NCBI GenBank assembly: GCA_016872725.1
Contig: VGZC01000023.1
Span: 1-64,000, forward strand
DNA length: 64,000 nt
From: Planctomycetota bacterium
GTDB lineage: Bacteria; Planctomycetota; Planctomycetia; Pirellulales; Pirellulaceae
Direction of reading: 5' to 3'
Below the pieces are notes generated by a model, which worked only from the letters and a program-made list of their open reading frames with translations, was not told the origin of the DNA and did no database searches. Positions 38,587 through 48,047 of the stretch are shown piece by piece. Each line of letters begins with the position of its first letter. Position 1 is the first letter of the stretch. Made by a program: the position numbers and the translations under genes.

Positions 38587-40281
38587 ATGTCGCGATGGCC
38601 CAACCGGCGGACGCTCCGCACGCTCGTCCTTTTCAGCACGATGCTGGTGATCCCGCCGGATGCCTGCGAGTTCGTTACGGGCGCGGCGAACGGACGGAAC
38701 TCGCCGAACCGGCCGGGCCGGAGCCACGTTGCGGCGGGCCGCGCATCGGCCCAGGAACCCGACGCGGCGGCCGTCCAACCGTCCGCCTCGTCGCCGATCG
38801 TCGACGCCCAGACGCCGATCCCCGACCTGGACGCGTATGTCCGGAGCGCGATGGAGGCGTGGCGCGTACCCGGCCTGTCGGTCGCCGTGGTCAAGGACGG
38901 CCGGTTCCTCTTGAGCAAGGGATACGGAACGAAACGGGCCGGAACCGACGATCCCGTCGATCGCCGCACGCTGTTCGCCATCGCGTCGAACACGAAAGCG
39001 TTCACCGCCGCGGCGATCGCCATGCTCGTTGAGGACGGCAAGGTGCGATGGGACGATCCCGTGCGGCGTCATCTGCCTTGGCTGGAAATGTACAATCCGT
39101 ACGTCACGGCGGAACTGCGCGTGCGGGATCTGCTTTGCCACCGCAGTGGGCTCGGCACGTTCAGCGGCGATCTGCTCTGGTACGGCACCAGCTACTCGCC
39201 GCGGGAGATCCTCGACCGCGCGAAACACCTCAAGCCCGAGGGCCCCTTCCGCACGCACTACGGGTACTCGAATCTGATGTTCCTCGCCGCCGGGGAGGTC
39301 GTCGCCTCGGCCGGAGGGAAATCGTGGAACGCGTTCGTCGAGGAACGCATCCTGAAACGGCTGGGCATGGACCGGTCGGCCACGTCCGTTCGGGACCTCG
39401 TTTCGCGAGGCAACTTCGCGACGCCCCACAAGACGAACGCCAACGACTCGCAGCCGATCGAATGGGTCAACTGGGACTCGATGGCGGCGGCGGGTGGCAT
39501 CGTGTCGAGCGCCGACGATATGGGCCGCTGGATGATGGCCCAATTGCGCCAAGGACAAATCGACGACCATCAGCGACTGTTCAGCGCCGAATCGAGCCAT
39601 GAAATGTGGTCGGCCCAGATGCCGATCCGCATCGGACCGCGCGCTTCCCAGCGGTTCCCGACAACCCATTTCCGCGCGTACGGCCTGGGCTGGTCGCTCT
39701 CCGATTACCGCGGTTCCAAACTCGTGGGGCACGGAGGCGGATACGACGGAATGTACTCCCAGGTGATGCTCGTCCCCGAAATGAATCTCGGCATCGTCGT
39801 TCTGACGAACAGCATGACATCGCTGCCCGACTCGATCGTCTACCGGGCGATCGATCTGTTCATAGGCGGCGAGCCTCGCGACTGGAGCGCCGAGAACCTC
39901 GAGGTCTTTTCGAAGTCGCGCGCGGAGTTCCGCGAACGGATCGACCGGGCGATTCAGCCTGTAAGGGCCGATACGAAGCCGAGCCACGACTTGGCGGACT
40001 ATGGGGGCCGTTATGGTTGCGATCTGTACGGCGACGCGGTCGTGAGTCTTGAAGGCGAGGGACTCGTCCTGCGCCTCGAACCCAATCCGCTCCTGGTCGC
40101 CGACCTGACGCACCTGCACTACGACACGTTCGTGATCCGATGGCGACACGCGTTCTCGTGGTTCGACGAAGGGACGGCGCATTTCACGGCCGATGCCCGC
40201 GGCGTCTTTCGACAATTGGAACTCGATGTTCCCAACGACGACCTCTGGTTCCACGAACTCGAACTGAAACGCCGCAAGTGA
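38587..40281 (+). CDS. Exported serine hydrolase, beta-lactamase/penicillin-binding fold
   Basis: 564 residues. An N-terminal signal segment (RTLVLFSTMLVIPP) and a Pro/Ala-rich linker (30-75) precede the catalytic domain at about 80-430. It has the class-C/AmpC-type triad S134-x-x-K137 (IASNTKAF), Y227-x-N229 (YGYSNLMF) and H382-G-G (VGHGGGYDG). The C-terminal 130 residues form a separate beta-rich domain like DUF3471, often attached to such hydrolases. Members include D-aminopeptidases, esterases and transpeptidase-like enzymes; true beta-lactam resistance is rare. It is divergent from the M14-S9 peptidase gene with 80 bp between, so shared control and a role in peptide or ester hydrolysis are plausible. 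Confidence 0.85.
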   Translation: MSRWPNRRTLRTLVLFSTMLVIPPDACEFVTGAANGRNSPNRPGRSHVAAGRASAQEPDAAAVQPSASSPIVDAQTPIPDLDAYVRSAMEAWRVPGLSVAVVKDGRFLLSKGYGTKRAGTDDPVDRRTLFAIASNTKAFTAAAIAMLVEDGKVRWDDPVRRHLPWLEMYNPYVTAELRVRDLLCHRSGLGTFSGDLLWYGTSYSPREILDRAKHLKPEGPFRTHYGYSNLMFLAAGEVVASAGGKSWNAFVEERILKRLGMDRSATSVRDLVSRGNFATPHKTNANDSQPIEWVNWDSMAAAGGIVSSADDMGRWMMAQLRQGQIDDHQRLFSAESSHEMWSAQMPIRIGPRASQRFPTTHFRAYGLGWSLSDYRGSKLVGHGGGYDGMYSQVMLVPEMNLGIVVLTNSMTSLPDSIVYRAIDLFIGGEPRDWSAENLEVFSKSRAEFRERIDRAIQPVRADTKPSHDLADYGGRYGCDLYGDAVVSLEGEGLVLRLEPNPLLVADLTHLHYDTFVIRWRHAFSWFDEGTAHFTADARGVFRQLELDVPNDDLWFHELELKRRK

Positions 40282-40339
40282 ATTGGTCAGCGCCGCCCGA
40301 CACGGCGCCGGGAGGGACGAGGCGGATAAGGGTCGCCGT

Positions 40340-41299
40340 TCAGCGCTGCACTTGGAACGCCGCGGGATCGGCCCCGTCCTCCGCGACAAAGACGCCGCTG
40401 ACGGTGTTCAATCGCGCGTAGTCAAAGAACTCACCGACGATTTTCTTGTCCCGAGTGATTTCGAAGATCTGGGGCTGCTTGCCGATATGTCCATGCCCGC
40501 CCCAGTTGCAAACGAGCGTATTGCCGTTGGCAAGTCGTTGCATGCCGGCGATGAACCGCAGTGGGTTGCCGGCCAATTCGTTCTCGGTGACTTCCCACAC
40601 GACTCGTCCGTTCCGATCGACTTCGAGAATCCGATGGGCGTCTCCCGACGCGATCAGCGTGTTGCCGTCACTCAGGCGAATGCCGACAAAGGCCATCGGC
40701 TGGGCGAATTCCCGAACGATCTTGCCGGATCCGTCATACTCCCGGACCACGCCATCTCCGAACTGGCCGACGAGATAGTGGCCGTCACTCAGTTTGCGCG
40801 CGCCGCGCATCTGAAGGTGCGTGCGGTCGGTTGCCGTCGTGAGTTTCACCTCGTGGGTCACGCGGCCTTCGCGATCGACTTCGATCAGCCGCATGGGGCC
40901 CGACTCGGCCACCATGACCTTGCCGTCCGGCAACGGCTGGCACGCATGGACCTCGTTCTTTTCCGCGGTCTGGTATTTCCAAACGACCTGACGGTCCCGC
41001 GTGACCTCGGTCGCGCCCCCGACGTGGGAGAAAAGCACGTTTCCGTTTTTCAGGATCCAGATGTCCTGCGGTCCATCGGCCGGGTACTCCCACGTCACCT
41101 GGCCCTCGGTGTCGACAAGGCACACCCGCTTTCCGCCGTAATCGGCGCATGCGAACGGCCGTCCGAGGGTACGACGAGAGGTCGCCGGATCGGTTGGTGC
41201 ATCGCCGCGAAGTTCGCCCCAGATCGCGAGCCGCGTCATCGAAGCCAGGACCGCGCCGATCACGAACGCGCGTGGGGAACGAAACGTCAACCCTGCCAT
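40340..41299 (-). CDS. Exported PQQ-like beta-propeller protein
   Basis: 319 residues from the ATG at 41299; the frame continues upstream but without a signal peptide or composition typical of coding sequence. A hydrophobic leader (FVIGAVLASMTRLAIW) is followed by about six blades with repeated patterns such as VCLVDTEGQVTWEYP, LIEVDREGRVTHEV and ILEVDRNGRVVWEVT, each ending in D-(R/T)-x-G-(R/K)-(V/I). This matches the arylsulfotransferase/PQQ-like propeller proteins often seen beside planctomycete hydrolases. It is convergent with the serine-hydrolase gene, separated by 58 bp. No catalytic residue is recognisable; a binding or structural role is likely. Confidence 0.75.
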   Translation of the reverse strand: MAGLTFRSPRAFVIGAVLASMTRLAIWGELRGDAPTDPATSRRTLGRPFACADYGGKRVCLVDTEGQVTWEYPADGPQDIWILKNGNVLFSHVGGATEVTRDRQVVWKYQTAEKNEVHACQPLPDGKVMVAESGPMRLIEVDREGRVTHEVKLTTATDRTHLQMRGARKLSDGHYLVGQFGDGVVREYDGSGKIVREFAQPMAFVGIRLSDGNTLIASGDAHRILEVDRNGRVVWEVTENELAGNPLRFIAGMQRLANGNTLVCNWGGHGHIGKQPQIFEITRDKKIVGEFFDYARLNTVSGVFVAEDGADPAAFQVQR

Positions 41300-41984
41300 C
41301 GGTTGGGCACTCCAGTGTCTCCGAGGTTTCCCGACCGTCTCCCAGGGAGGCCGGAAAGGCGGAGGCACGGAACTCAAACGTCCGCGACATTCTCGCCACA
41401 CTCGCGGCCGCGTCGTACGACGGGCGCGGATCGCGGCGCACTCGCCGATAACGCCGCGAATCCCCGCACTTCGGATGCCGCGTCCGTCGACCTCGACCTC
41501 GTCGCGATTATAGCGGCCTGACCCACTCCCCCGCCAGCCATCCGCGCCGGCGTGATCGCGCTGGTTCGCGCCGCGGGAGTCTGACAAGCGTGCTGTGGCG
41601 TAAGCTCCCAGCTTGCATTCCCGAAGGTCGTTCGGGCGACGGAGGCATCCGACTTTCGGTCCCCGTCGCCAGGCGACGGTCCCATCAAAGTCCGAGGCAA
41701 GCCGACGCGGGTTTTGCAACGCGGCGGCGCCGCCGCGGGTGGATGCCCGCCGCGCGCTCGGAAGCCGCGACGCGACGGCCCTATCGGATGCCATTTCGCA
41801 CGTGACGCGGTTATGTCAGCCGATCATCGAGTCGCCCGGATCGTGAAACCCGAAGCCGACGGCGTCCGCGGCGCGAGCCGCGGATGCCCGGAGGCGAGGA
41901 TGTTCCTTCGCGCGCGGACGGTAGCTGGCCATTCTACAAGAACGGGCGTTGGTGGAAATCGGCGGGTCGGTTATCAAGTGGGGC
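41300..41984. other. Non-coding region with strong hairpins
   Basis: I see no gene here. It contains a CCGTCGCC/GGCGACGG hairpin (41663-41679), a perfect 16-bp GCGGCGGC/GCCGCCGC palindrome (41721-41736), and a minus-strand copy of a dispersed palindromic element (41840-41898) also found at about 43008 and 60869. Confidence 0.6.
41840..41898 (-). repeat. Dispersed palindromic repeat, copy 1
   Basis: Read on the minus strand it has CTCGCCTCCG, then a hairpin (CCGCGGC/GCCGCGG), then GTCGGCTTCGGGTTTCACGA. The flanking blocks match copies 2 and 3, but the hairpin sequence has diverged while keeping its pairing. Confidence 0.65.
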
Positions 41985-42239
41985 ATGGATGAGAAGTCAC
42001 TGGACAATCTGCGGGAGGAGATTCGGCAAGGTCGGCTTGACGCCGAGCACCTGCTGTCGGTGATTGGTTCATTGAATCGGCGGCTCTTGGCGGCCCTGCA
42101 ACGGATCGAGGAACTGGAGCGGGAAAAGGGCGGGGCCGGGAAGGTGGAACAGCCGTTCTCCGTGCGGGAGGAGGAAAAACGCCAAGAGGCGCGGGGGCGA
42201 ACCCGGAAGCGAAAGAGACCCGGCAAGGGAGTGCGGTAG
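41985..42239 (+). pseudogene. Remnant of an IS66-like transposase (N-terminal part)
   Basis: 85 residues starting MDEKSLDNLREEIRQG, with a leucine-zipper-like segment (LLSVIGSLNRRLLAALQRIEELEREKG), then VEQPFSVREEEKRQEARGR and a basic end. This resembles the N-terminal coiled region and basic linker of planctomycete IS66-type transposases, which normally continue for another 350-400 residues with a DDE domain. Here a stop codon ends the frame. A further short segment in another frame (42286-42430) cannot be assigned. I see no terminal inverted repeats. It is most likely a decayed insertion sequence; a small stand-alone coiled-coil protein is less likely. Confidence 0.5.
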
Positions 42240-42766
42240 CGATGCCGGACGTCGGCGGCGCGTCGACAAACTCCAGGACCGCGTTGTGGACCTGTGTGGC
42301 GGCGTATGGGGCGCCGAACTGCCGACACTCGAGGGTCCGGCGAACGATTTCCGTTTGTTGTGCGAAGAACGGATGCGGCTGCTGATCCGGAATCGGTTGC
42401 TTCCAAGAGCTGTTGAATCAACTCACCGGCCGTCACGGCGGCGATTCCGACCGGGCGTCCCGCAAATCCGTGCTTGACGAACGGCTTCCTGTTCCGGCCG
42501 GCTAGCGACGCCGCTCGTCGGCCGGCTGGCCAACGAGCGGCGACCTTCTTCCTGGAACGCTTCCTGGTCCGCACTCCTCCCGTATCGCCATCCCACCGGC
42601 GCCTTGCGACATCGCTCCACCCGCACAGTCGGCACCGGCGTCGGGCCGCGCGGCCTTGCGCGTCGTGAGCCCGTTCCATCGCAACGCCGCGCTTGCCGCC
42701 CATCGTCTGACATCCCGCAACCATCCGCTTCGCGGCGCTTGGTTCCATCATCGCCCCCTCTCCATT

Positions 42767-42799
<33 letters not shown>

Positions 42800-43007
42800 A
42801 GGCCCCCCCCCTCGAGATCATCGCCGAACGCGGCCATCGGGCGCCAGGCCTTCCTGACGGCGCCGTAGAATGGACCGCTACTGCGGCCTCGGTGATGGAA
42901 CTCCGATGCGACAGCGGGGGGGCAGTTTAGCGCGCCCACCTGGGCTATCACGCGAATTCCGGAAAAAATCCCGAGTGTTCCTTGAGGTCTTCGTTGTCGC
43001 TGGTTGT

Positions 43008-43082
43008 TTGGGGACCGCGCCCCCGCGCCTCCGCGTCGCGAGCCTGACGGCTCGCAACGCTCGGCTTCGGGCTTCACGAGGG
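43008..43082 (+). repeat. Dispersed palindromic repeat, copy 2
   Basis: It contains TTTGGGGACCGCGCCCCC, GCCTCCG, a 7-bp hairpin GCGAGCC/GGCTCGC with a 4-nt loop, and GCTCGGCTTCGGGCTTCACGAG. It matches the copy at 60869-60942 at most positions, including the hairpin. Confidence 0.8.
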
Positions 43083-43496
43083 ACGGATCGGCCTCGCCGC
43101 CGCGCGAATCCCATTCGCAAACCGCGCCGGAACCGGGAAACCCCCAGCGCCTTCGCGCCGCGGCGCCTCATTCGACTTCCCTCGGAATGGAGCCGCGCGC
43201 CAAATGCGCTCGTTCGTGACGATCAGCCACGTCCGCCTGCAGGATCTTCGCGGAGCGCTGGCCGGCGTCCCGGTGGTGTCGGGAAACGCGACGACTCCCT
43301 CGGCGAACATCTGACCCGCGGGGCGCAGCACAAAGCGCAGCCGTCAGGGCGCGAAATAGCGCCGCGCCGTGCGTCGGCATGCGAATCGATGGCTGCGAAT
43401 CGAGCCGACACGAAAGGACTCGTCCCGGCCTGAACTCGCGACGAATCGCGGGCTTGGACGAAGAAGTGCGACGCCGTACGGCGTCAGACCAGAATG

Positions 43497-43578
43497 CGGA
43501 GGGCACGGGATTCGAACCCGCAACCCCTGACGGGGCACCACATTTCCAATGTGGCCGCTAGCCATTCGCTTACCCTCC
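43497..43578 (-). tRNA. tRNA-Ser(GGA)
   Basis: The acceptor stem GGAGGGT pairs with GCCCTCC, with discriminator G. The anticodon stem CCACA/TGTGG encloses the loop TTGGAAA, giving anticodon GGA (serine, UCC/UCU codons). A long variable arm (CCCC/GGGG) is typical of class II tRNA-Ser. The T arm is GCGGG-TTCGAAT-CCCGT. The 3' CCA is not encoded (CAT follows). The gene is about 250 bp downstream of rho on the same strand. Confidence 0.93.
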
Positions 43579-43676
43579 GTTCGCCGACCCGGGGCGGTCG
43601 ACGCAGCGCCTTGGATCCTGTCGAGCTCCGCCGAGCGATTCACCAAGGAAAACGGCCGCGTTCCGCCGCCGTCGTT

Positions 43677-43759
43677 CCCCAGTTCTTCCCCAGTTCTTCC
43701 CCGGTTCTTCCCCGGTTCTTCCCCGGTTCTTCCCCGGTTCTTCCCCGGTTCTTCCCCGG
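43677..43759. repeat. 11-bp minisatellite (ccccrgttctt)n
   Basis: Two copies of ccccagttctt are followed by five of ccccggttctt and a partial unit, in the gap between rho and tRNA-Ser. The 11-bp period is not a multiple of three, so it is not a coding repeat. Confidence 0.92.
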
Positions 43760-43826
43760 CGTTCACGGGGGTCTCGGCGGCTTCATCCTCGCCATGCCCG
43801 CGCGCCGAACACCCGGCAACGAACCG

Positions 43827-45107
43827 CTAGTCGAGGGCCGACGAGCCGCTGATCAGCTTAATGAATTCGCGGTTCGTCTTGAAGCGTCCAAGCTGCTTGG
43901 TGAGCTGTTCCATGGCGTCGACGTGGTGCATCGACGTCAACGTGCGCCGCAGCATGGTCACCGCGTGGTACGTTTCCGGATCGTGCAGCAGCTCCTCGCG
44001 CCGCGTGCCGGACTGCGTGATGTCGATCGCGGGCCATACGCGGCGATCGGCGAGCTTCCGGTCGAGCACCAACTCCATGTTGCCCGTCCCCTTGAACTCC
44101 TGGAAAATCAACTCGTCCATCCGGCTCCCCGTATCGATGAGCGCCGTGCCGACGACGGTGAGCGATCCGCCCTCCTCGAACGCGCGGGCCGTCGCGAAGA
44201 GCTTTTTCGGGATGTCCATCGCCTTGATGTCGACACCGCCGCTCATCGTCCGGCCCGTATTGCCGACCCATTTGTTGAACGCGCGGGCGAGCCGCGTGAT
44301 GGAATCGAGCAGGAGGAAGACATCGCGGCCCATTTCGGCGAGCCGGCGGCACCGATCGAGCATCAACTGCGAGATCCGCACGTGACTCTCGACGTCCTGG
44401 TCCAGGCTGCTCGCGACCACCTCGCCGTCGACGTTGCGGCGCATGTCGGTCACTTCCTCGGGCCGCTCGTCGATCAGCAACACGAACAAGTTCACGTTCG
44501 GATAGTTCTGCGAGATTCCGTGGCTGATATGCTGCAACAGGATCGTCTTGCCGCTGCGCGGCGGCGCGACGATCAGCGCGCGCTGGCCTCGGCCGAGCGG
44601 AGTCAGCAGATCCATGACGCGCGTCGTGAGCGGAGCGGGCCCCGTTTCAAGCCGGTACCATTTCTCGGGATTGATCGGCGTCTTCTGATCGAACGTCTTC
44701 ACCTCGACGTACCGCTCGGGCGGAATCCCATCGACGTCGACGATCTCGCGGAGCCGAGGTCCTTGCTGTTTCCGCGCGTGCTGCACGAACCCGCGGATCA
44801 TCACGCCTTGCCGCAATCCATAACGCTCGATCATCGTGCCCGGCACGAACGGATCCATCCGCTCCCGCGAATATCCGTTCGCCGGACTGCGCAAGAATCC
44901 GTATCCGTTGGGATGCAGTTCGAGCAAACCGTAGCCGGCTTCGATCGGCGCGTCGGACGGATCCATCGGCTCCCGATCGAACGCCACGCCCCGCCGAGGC
45001 TCGTTGCCCATGCGGCGCCGATTCCGATTCCCTCGAATTCCCCGTCCGTTCATGTTCGGTACGTGAGGCCCGCCCGGCTTCGTCCGCGGCCTGCGCTTCT
45101 TACCCAT
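43827..45107 (-). CDS. rho: Transcription termination factor Rho
   Basis: 426 residues, close to the usual 419-430. A short Arg/Gly-rich N-terminus (1-40) precedes the cold-shock-like RNA-binding domain (about 55-130) with RNP motif NGYGFLRS. The ATPase domain has Walker A APPRSGKT (181-188), the Q-loop/Walker B region (LFVLLIDERPEEVTDM, VFLLLDSITRLARAFN) and the Rho-specific RGVxxKAMDIPKK-like segment (SGGVDIKAMDIPKK). The C-terminus REFIKLISGSS is typical. It is a hexameric RNA helicase that ends untranslated transcripts. AGGTGG precedes the ATG. Compared with other bacteria, Walker A has Arg-Ser in place of Lys-Ala/Gly before GKT. The gene is flanked on both sides by minisatellites. Confidence 0.96.
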   Translation of the reverse strand: MGKKRRPRTKPGGPHVPNMNGRGIRGNRNRRRMGNEPRRGVAFDREPMDPSDAPIEAGYGLLELHPNGYGFLRSPANGYSRERMDPFVPGTMIERYGLRQGVMIRGFVQHARKQQGPRLREIVDVDGIPPERYVEVKTFDQKTPINPEKWYRLETGPAPLTTRVMDLLTPLGRGQRALIVAPPRSGKTILLQHISHGISQNYPNVNLFVLLIDERPEEVTDMRRNVDGEVVASSLDQDVESHVRISQLMLDRCRRLAEMGRDVFLLLDSITRLARAFNKWVGNTGRTMSGGVDIKAMDIPKKLFATARAFEEGGSLTVVGTALIDTGSRMDELIFQEFKGTGNMELVLDRKLADRRVWPAIDITQSGTRREELLHDPETYHAVTMLRRTLTSMHHVDAMEQLTKQLGRFKTNREFIKLISGSSALD

Positions 45108-45796
45108 GCGATTCCACCTGATCGGAGACTACGAAAACGACCGCGTGTCCGCGTGAATCCGGCATACGACGACAACCGATCGCCGAACTCCGTTCGGCCA
45201 TCGATCGGACTCGCCTTTTTTCCAGGATTCCTCGATGCGATCGAGGCAACTTCATCCACGGCTCGAATGCGACGGCTTGAATCGCCGCGGAGCATCATCC
45301 GCGAATCGCCGATATGCGGCACGCGGTTCCACGATTCCGGCCAAGCCGTACCCCGCGCACCGGCGACCAACCACCGCGCCTCGCGGGATCACCCAGAGCC
45401 GCCTCACCCCAGCGACATTCCCCAATGCCAAGGACACGCATGCCAAGGACACGCATGCCAAGGACACGCATGCCAAGGACACGCATGCCAAGGACACAAG
45501 CCCAACGTTCCGTCGTGCGAGGAATCTCGGAAGGTGCCCACCAGAAGTTGAGCGTGGGCAAGCAGCGCCTGCTTGTCAGGCAGGTCGTCACAAACTAACG
45601 GCATCTTACTCATCTCTTCGGTCCTGTCAAGCGCAGTCTCCAATTCAAGTTGGGAAATCTGAAGCGAATTGGCCGGATGGGCGTCGCTCGCCGCCGCCTC
45701 CCCGCGATCGGCTCGATCGGCAACGGCGGAACAACCGGTATTTTTGCTGCATTTTGCCCAATCGGACGGCCGATCCTAGGCATGACGGGAGGTACC
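45108..45796. other. Divergent intergenic region between rho and the thioredoxin-YHS gene
   Basis: I see no gene. It holds the 15-bp repeat array (45425-45499) and a perfect CAAGCAG/CTGCTTG hairpin (45559-45575). The stretch at about 45735-45760 (tatttttgctgcattttg) is AT-richer and may contribute to the plus-strand promoter. The rho leader is about 320 bp long if its promoter lies beyond the repeats. Confidence 0.5.
45425..45499. repeat. 15-bp minisatellite (atgccaaggacacgc)n
   Basis: Four identical 15-bp units and a fifth with two changed bases lie in the rho / thioredoxin-YHS intergenic region. Confidence 0.93.
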
Positions 45797-47095
45797 ATGT
45801 CAGCGTCATCCGCGTTCCACGCACGCCGCCGTCGCGGCTTCCTGGGCCTGGGATTGTTCGCCCTGTCGGTGCTTGCCGGCTCCGCGCCGGCGCGGGCGCA
45901 GATCGAATGGCTCGGCTCCATCGAGGAAGCGCGCGACATCGCGTCCCGAACGCATCGACTCGTCCTGGTGCATTTCTGGTCCGAGTCGTGCGGGCCGTGC
46001 ATGAAACTCGACCAGACCGTCTTTCGACAGCGCGCGTTCTCCCAGTCGCTCGGCGCCAACTACGCTCCGGTGAAAATCAACGTCGCCGAACATCAGGACC
46101 TCGCCCGGCTCTACCGCGTCGAACGGATTCCAACGGACATCATTCTGACACCCGACGGCCGCGAGGTGCATCGGTCGATCAGTCCGGGCGAAACGAACGG
46201 GTACGTGCGGATGCTCGACCAAGTCGCGGCCCATGCCCGCGTCGCCATGCGTCCTCCGAATGAGCCGTCCTCCGACGCCGCGGGCGATTCGGTTCCGGTG
46301 AACGGCCTCGAACCGGCCTGGGGCCCGAACGCCGTTCACTCCGCACCGCGTCCGGCGAATCCGGCTCAGGCGTCGGGCCGCGCCGTCGAGAATCCGTTTG
46401 TGGTTCCAGCTCCGCGGGTCGAATCCCAGCCGCGCGCGCCGGTAACGCAATCGGCCGGCGGACCTGGGCCCGGCCCGAGCGCGGACGCGTCGCGATACGC
46501 CCCGTCACCGGAACCGAACGACCCGCGCGCCTCGGCCGCGACCCGAACCATGCAGGACCTCGACGAACAGCCGATGCGGGCCGCGCCGCCGGGTTCGCCG
46601 AGTCGCTATTCGATATCGGCGCCGCCGCTCGATGCACGGCCCGCGTCGCGTGGCGGCGCAACGGCGCCCCATGGCTTCCAGGCCGATCCGTCACGTCCCG
46701 GCGCGGACCCGCGGACCGGATCGGCGCCGGTCGCCGCGTCCCCGGACGCGCCGCCCGGCACGGGCGGCGCCCCGCCGGGTCTCGAAGGATATTGCCCGGT
46801 TTCGCTCGTCGAAGAACGCGCCTGGAAAGCCGGGAATCCCCAGTGGATCGCAAGCCACGAAGGGCGGATCTACTTCTTCGCGAGCCCCGGCCACCAGCAG
46901 GCGTTTACGCGCGATCCGCGCCGCTACGCGCCCGCGCTCGCCGGATTCGATGTCGTCCTCCATCGCGAACGCGGGATCCTCGTACCGGGCCAACGCCGGC
47001 ACGGCGTCGCGCACCGAGGCCGCTACTATTTGTTCGCCGACGAAACGACGCTCGAACGATTCTGGCAAGCGCCGGCGGCCTACGAAAGCCCGTGA
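45797..47095 (+). CDS. Exported thioredoxin-like protein with two C-terminal YHS-like units
   Basis: 432 residues from the ATG at 45797, which has GGGAGG 6 nt upstream and is followed directly by a signal peptide (RRRRGFLGLGLFALSVLAGSA). The thioredoxin-fold domain (about 38-145) has the redox motif CGPC in FWSESCGPCMKLD and the cis-Pro segment RIPTDIIL. A long Pro/Ala/Arg-rich linker (about 150-325) leads to two YHS-like units: GYCPVSLVEERAWKAG ... RIYFFASPGHQQAFTRDP, then HGVAHRGRYYLFADETTLERF. YHS units often bind metals in copper- or iron-handling proteins, but the usual second Cys is absent here. It is probably a periplasmic disulfide reductase linked to metal or cofactor handling; this role is inferred. 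Confidence 0.75.
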   Translation: MSASSAFHARRRRGFLGLGLFALSVLAGSAPARAQIEWLGSIEEARDIASRTHRLVLVHFWSESCGPCMKLDQTVFRQRAFSQSLGANYAPVKINVAEHQDLARLYRVERIPTDIILTPDGREVHRSISPGETNGYVRMLDQVAAHARVAMRPPNEPSSDAAGDSVPVNGLEPAWGPNAVHSAPRPANPAQASGRAVENPFVVPAPRVESQPRAPVTQSAGGPGPGPSADASRYAPSPEPNDPRASAATRTMQDLDEQPMRAAPPGSPSRYSISAPPLDARPASRGGATAPHGFQADPSRPGADPRTGSAPVAASPDAPPGTGGAPPGLEGYCPVSLVEERAWKAGNPQWIASHEGRIYFFASPGHQQAFTRDPRRYAPALAGFDVVLHRERGILVPGQRRHGVAHRGRYYLFADETTLERFWQAPAAYESP

Positions 47096-47147
47096 ACTCG
47101 GCGAGCCGCGCATTCCGCATCCCGTGAACGCGGCGCGAACCACTTCG

Positions 47148-47810
47148 CTAACGGCCTTCCAACGACCGCTGCAGATAGTGAATCTGAGCTCGAACCGACT
47201 CGAGATTGGGGTTCAGCTTGAGCCCTCGGCGAAAACACTCGAGCGCCGACACGAGGTCGTCCAATTCGAGATAGCATTGCCCCATCCCGATCGCGGCCGG
47301 GAAATGATACGGGTTCAATTCGAGCGTTTGTTGGCAATCATCGGCCGACGCGTCGAACTGGGCCATTTGGAACAGAGCGATCGCGCGCTGATTCCATGCC
47401 TCGGCGTACCACGGACATTCCTCGATGAGCACCCGCGCGGCGTCCGCCGCCGCGTCGAATTGCCCGCATCCGTTCCATCGCACGACGACTTCGAGCCGCT
47501 TCTGGTGCTCGTCCGCGCCGTCCCGCTTCCAGATATCGCGGATGGCGTTTTCCGCGATCAATCGGACGCCGCGATCGCGATCGAGCAGCGCGCGGCCCAT
47601 CGTGGAATTGACTTGGTAGTCACCGAGGTAGCCAAGCGCCATCACCGCGGCGCGGCGAACCGTGCGATCGCCCGCGCCGGCCAGCCGCGCGAGGGTCGGC
47701 GTCATGTAATAATCGGCCACCGATCGGATGAACCGCGCCGAATCCTCTTCGAGCAAGTAGCGGTGATAGAGCCGAACAAGGCGAGGCACCCGCGGCATGG
47801 AATCCGTCAC
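47148..47810 (-). CDS. HEAT-repeat/TPR protein
   Basis: 220 residues, soluble, no signal peptide. Residues of about 25-100 contain two HEAT-like helix pairs (TPTLARLAGAGDRTVRRAAVMALGYLG and a DRGVRLIAENAIRDIW unit). Residues of about 105-215 contain TPR units (AEAWNQRAIALFQMAQFDAS, YHFPAAIGMGQCYLELDD, ALECFRRGLKLNPN). Both are protein-interaction scaffolds, so the protein probably assembles a complex whose partners are unknown. The GTG start has GAGGA upstream; an in-frame ATG 12 nt later is an alternative. It is divergent from the STN-like gene. Confidence 0.75.
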   Translation of the reverse strand: MTDSMPRVPRLVRLYHRYLLEEDSARFIRSVADYYMTPTLARLAGAGDRTVRRAAVMALGYLGDYQVNSTMGRALLDRDRGVRLIAENAIRDIWKRDGADEHQKRLEVVVRWNGCGQFDAAADAARVLIEECPWYAEAWNQRAIALFQMAQFDASADDCQQTLELNPYHFPAAIGMGQCYLELDDLVSALECFRRGLKLNPNLESVRAQIHYLQRSLEGR

Positions 47811-48047
47811 GGATTTCGTTCCTCATCCAAGGCATCGCCCAACCACGGTCCGCACCGCGCCGCGGGACTCCGCGCCGCCATTTCGAGTGAACGTCCCGTC
47901 GCCCGCCAGGCAATGCCCATATCCTCCGAGTGTAGTTGGGGTGCCGGAATCCCACAATCAGTTGGCGCGCGTGCGTTGGCATCCCGCCGCGACTTTGAGC
48001 CCGATCGGCAGTAAACTGAAACAATGAGTCAAAATGGGAGGACTCCC

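Noticed and set aside
38587-40281. True beta-lactamase (resistance gene)
   Set aside because: The fold motifs fit the broad serine-hydrolase/D-aminopeptidase-esterase group with a DUF3471-like tail; nothing points to beta-lactam hydrolysis.
42870-43433. 187-residue plus-strand frame in the decayed region
   Set aside because: Composition is Arg/Pro-rich, it runs through a dispersed repeat, and no domain or start signal is visible.
45425-45499. Possible CRISPR array or coding repeat upstream of rho
   Set aside because: Contiguous 15-bp units without spacers, in a region with no credible start codon or family.
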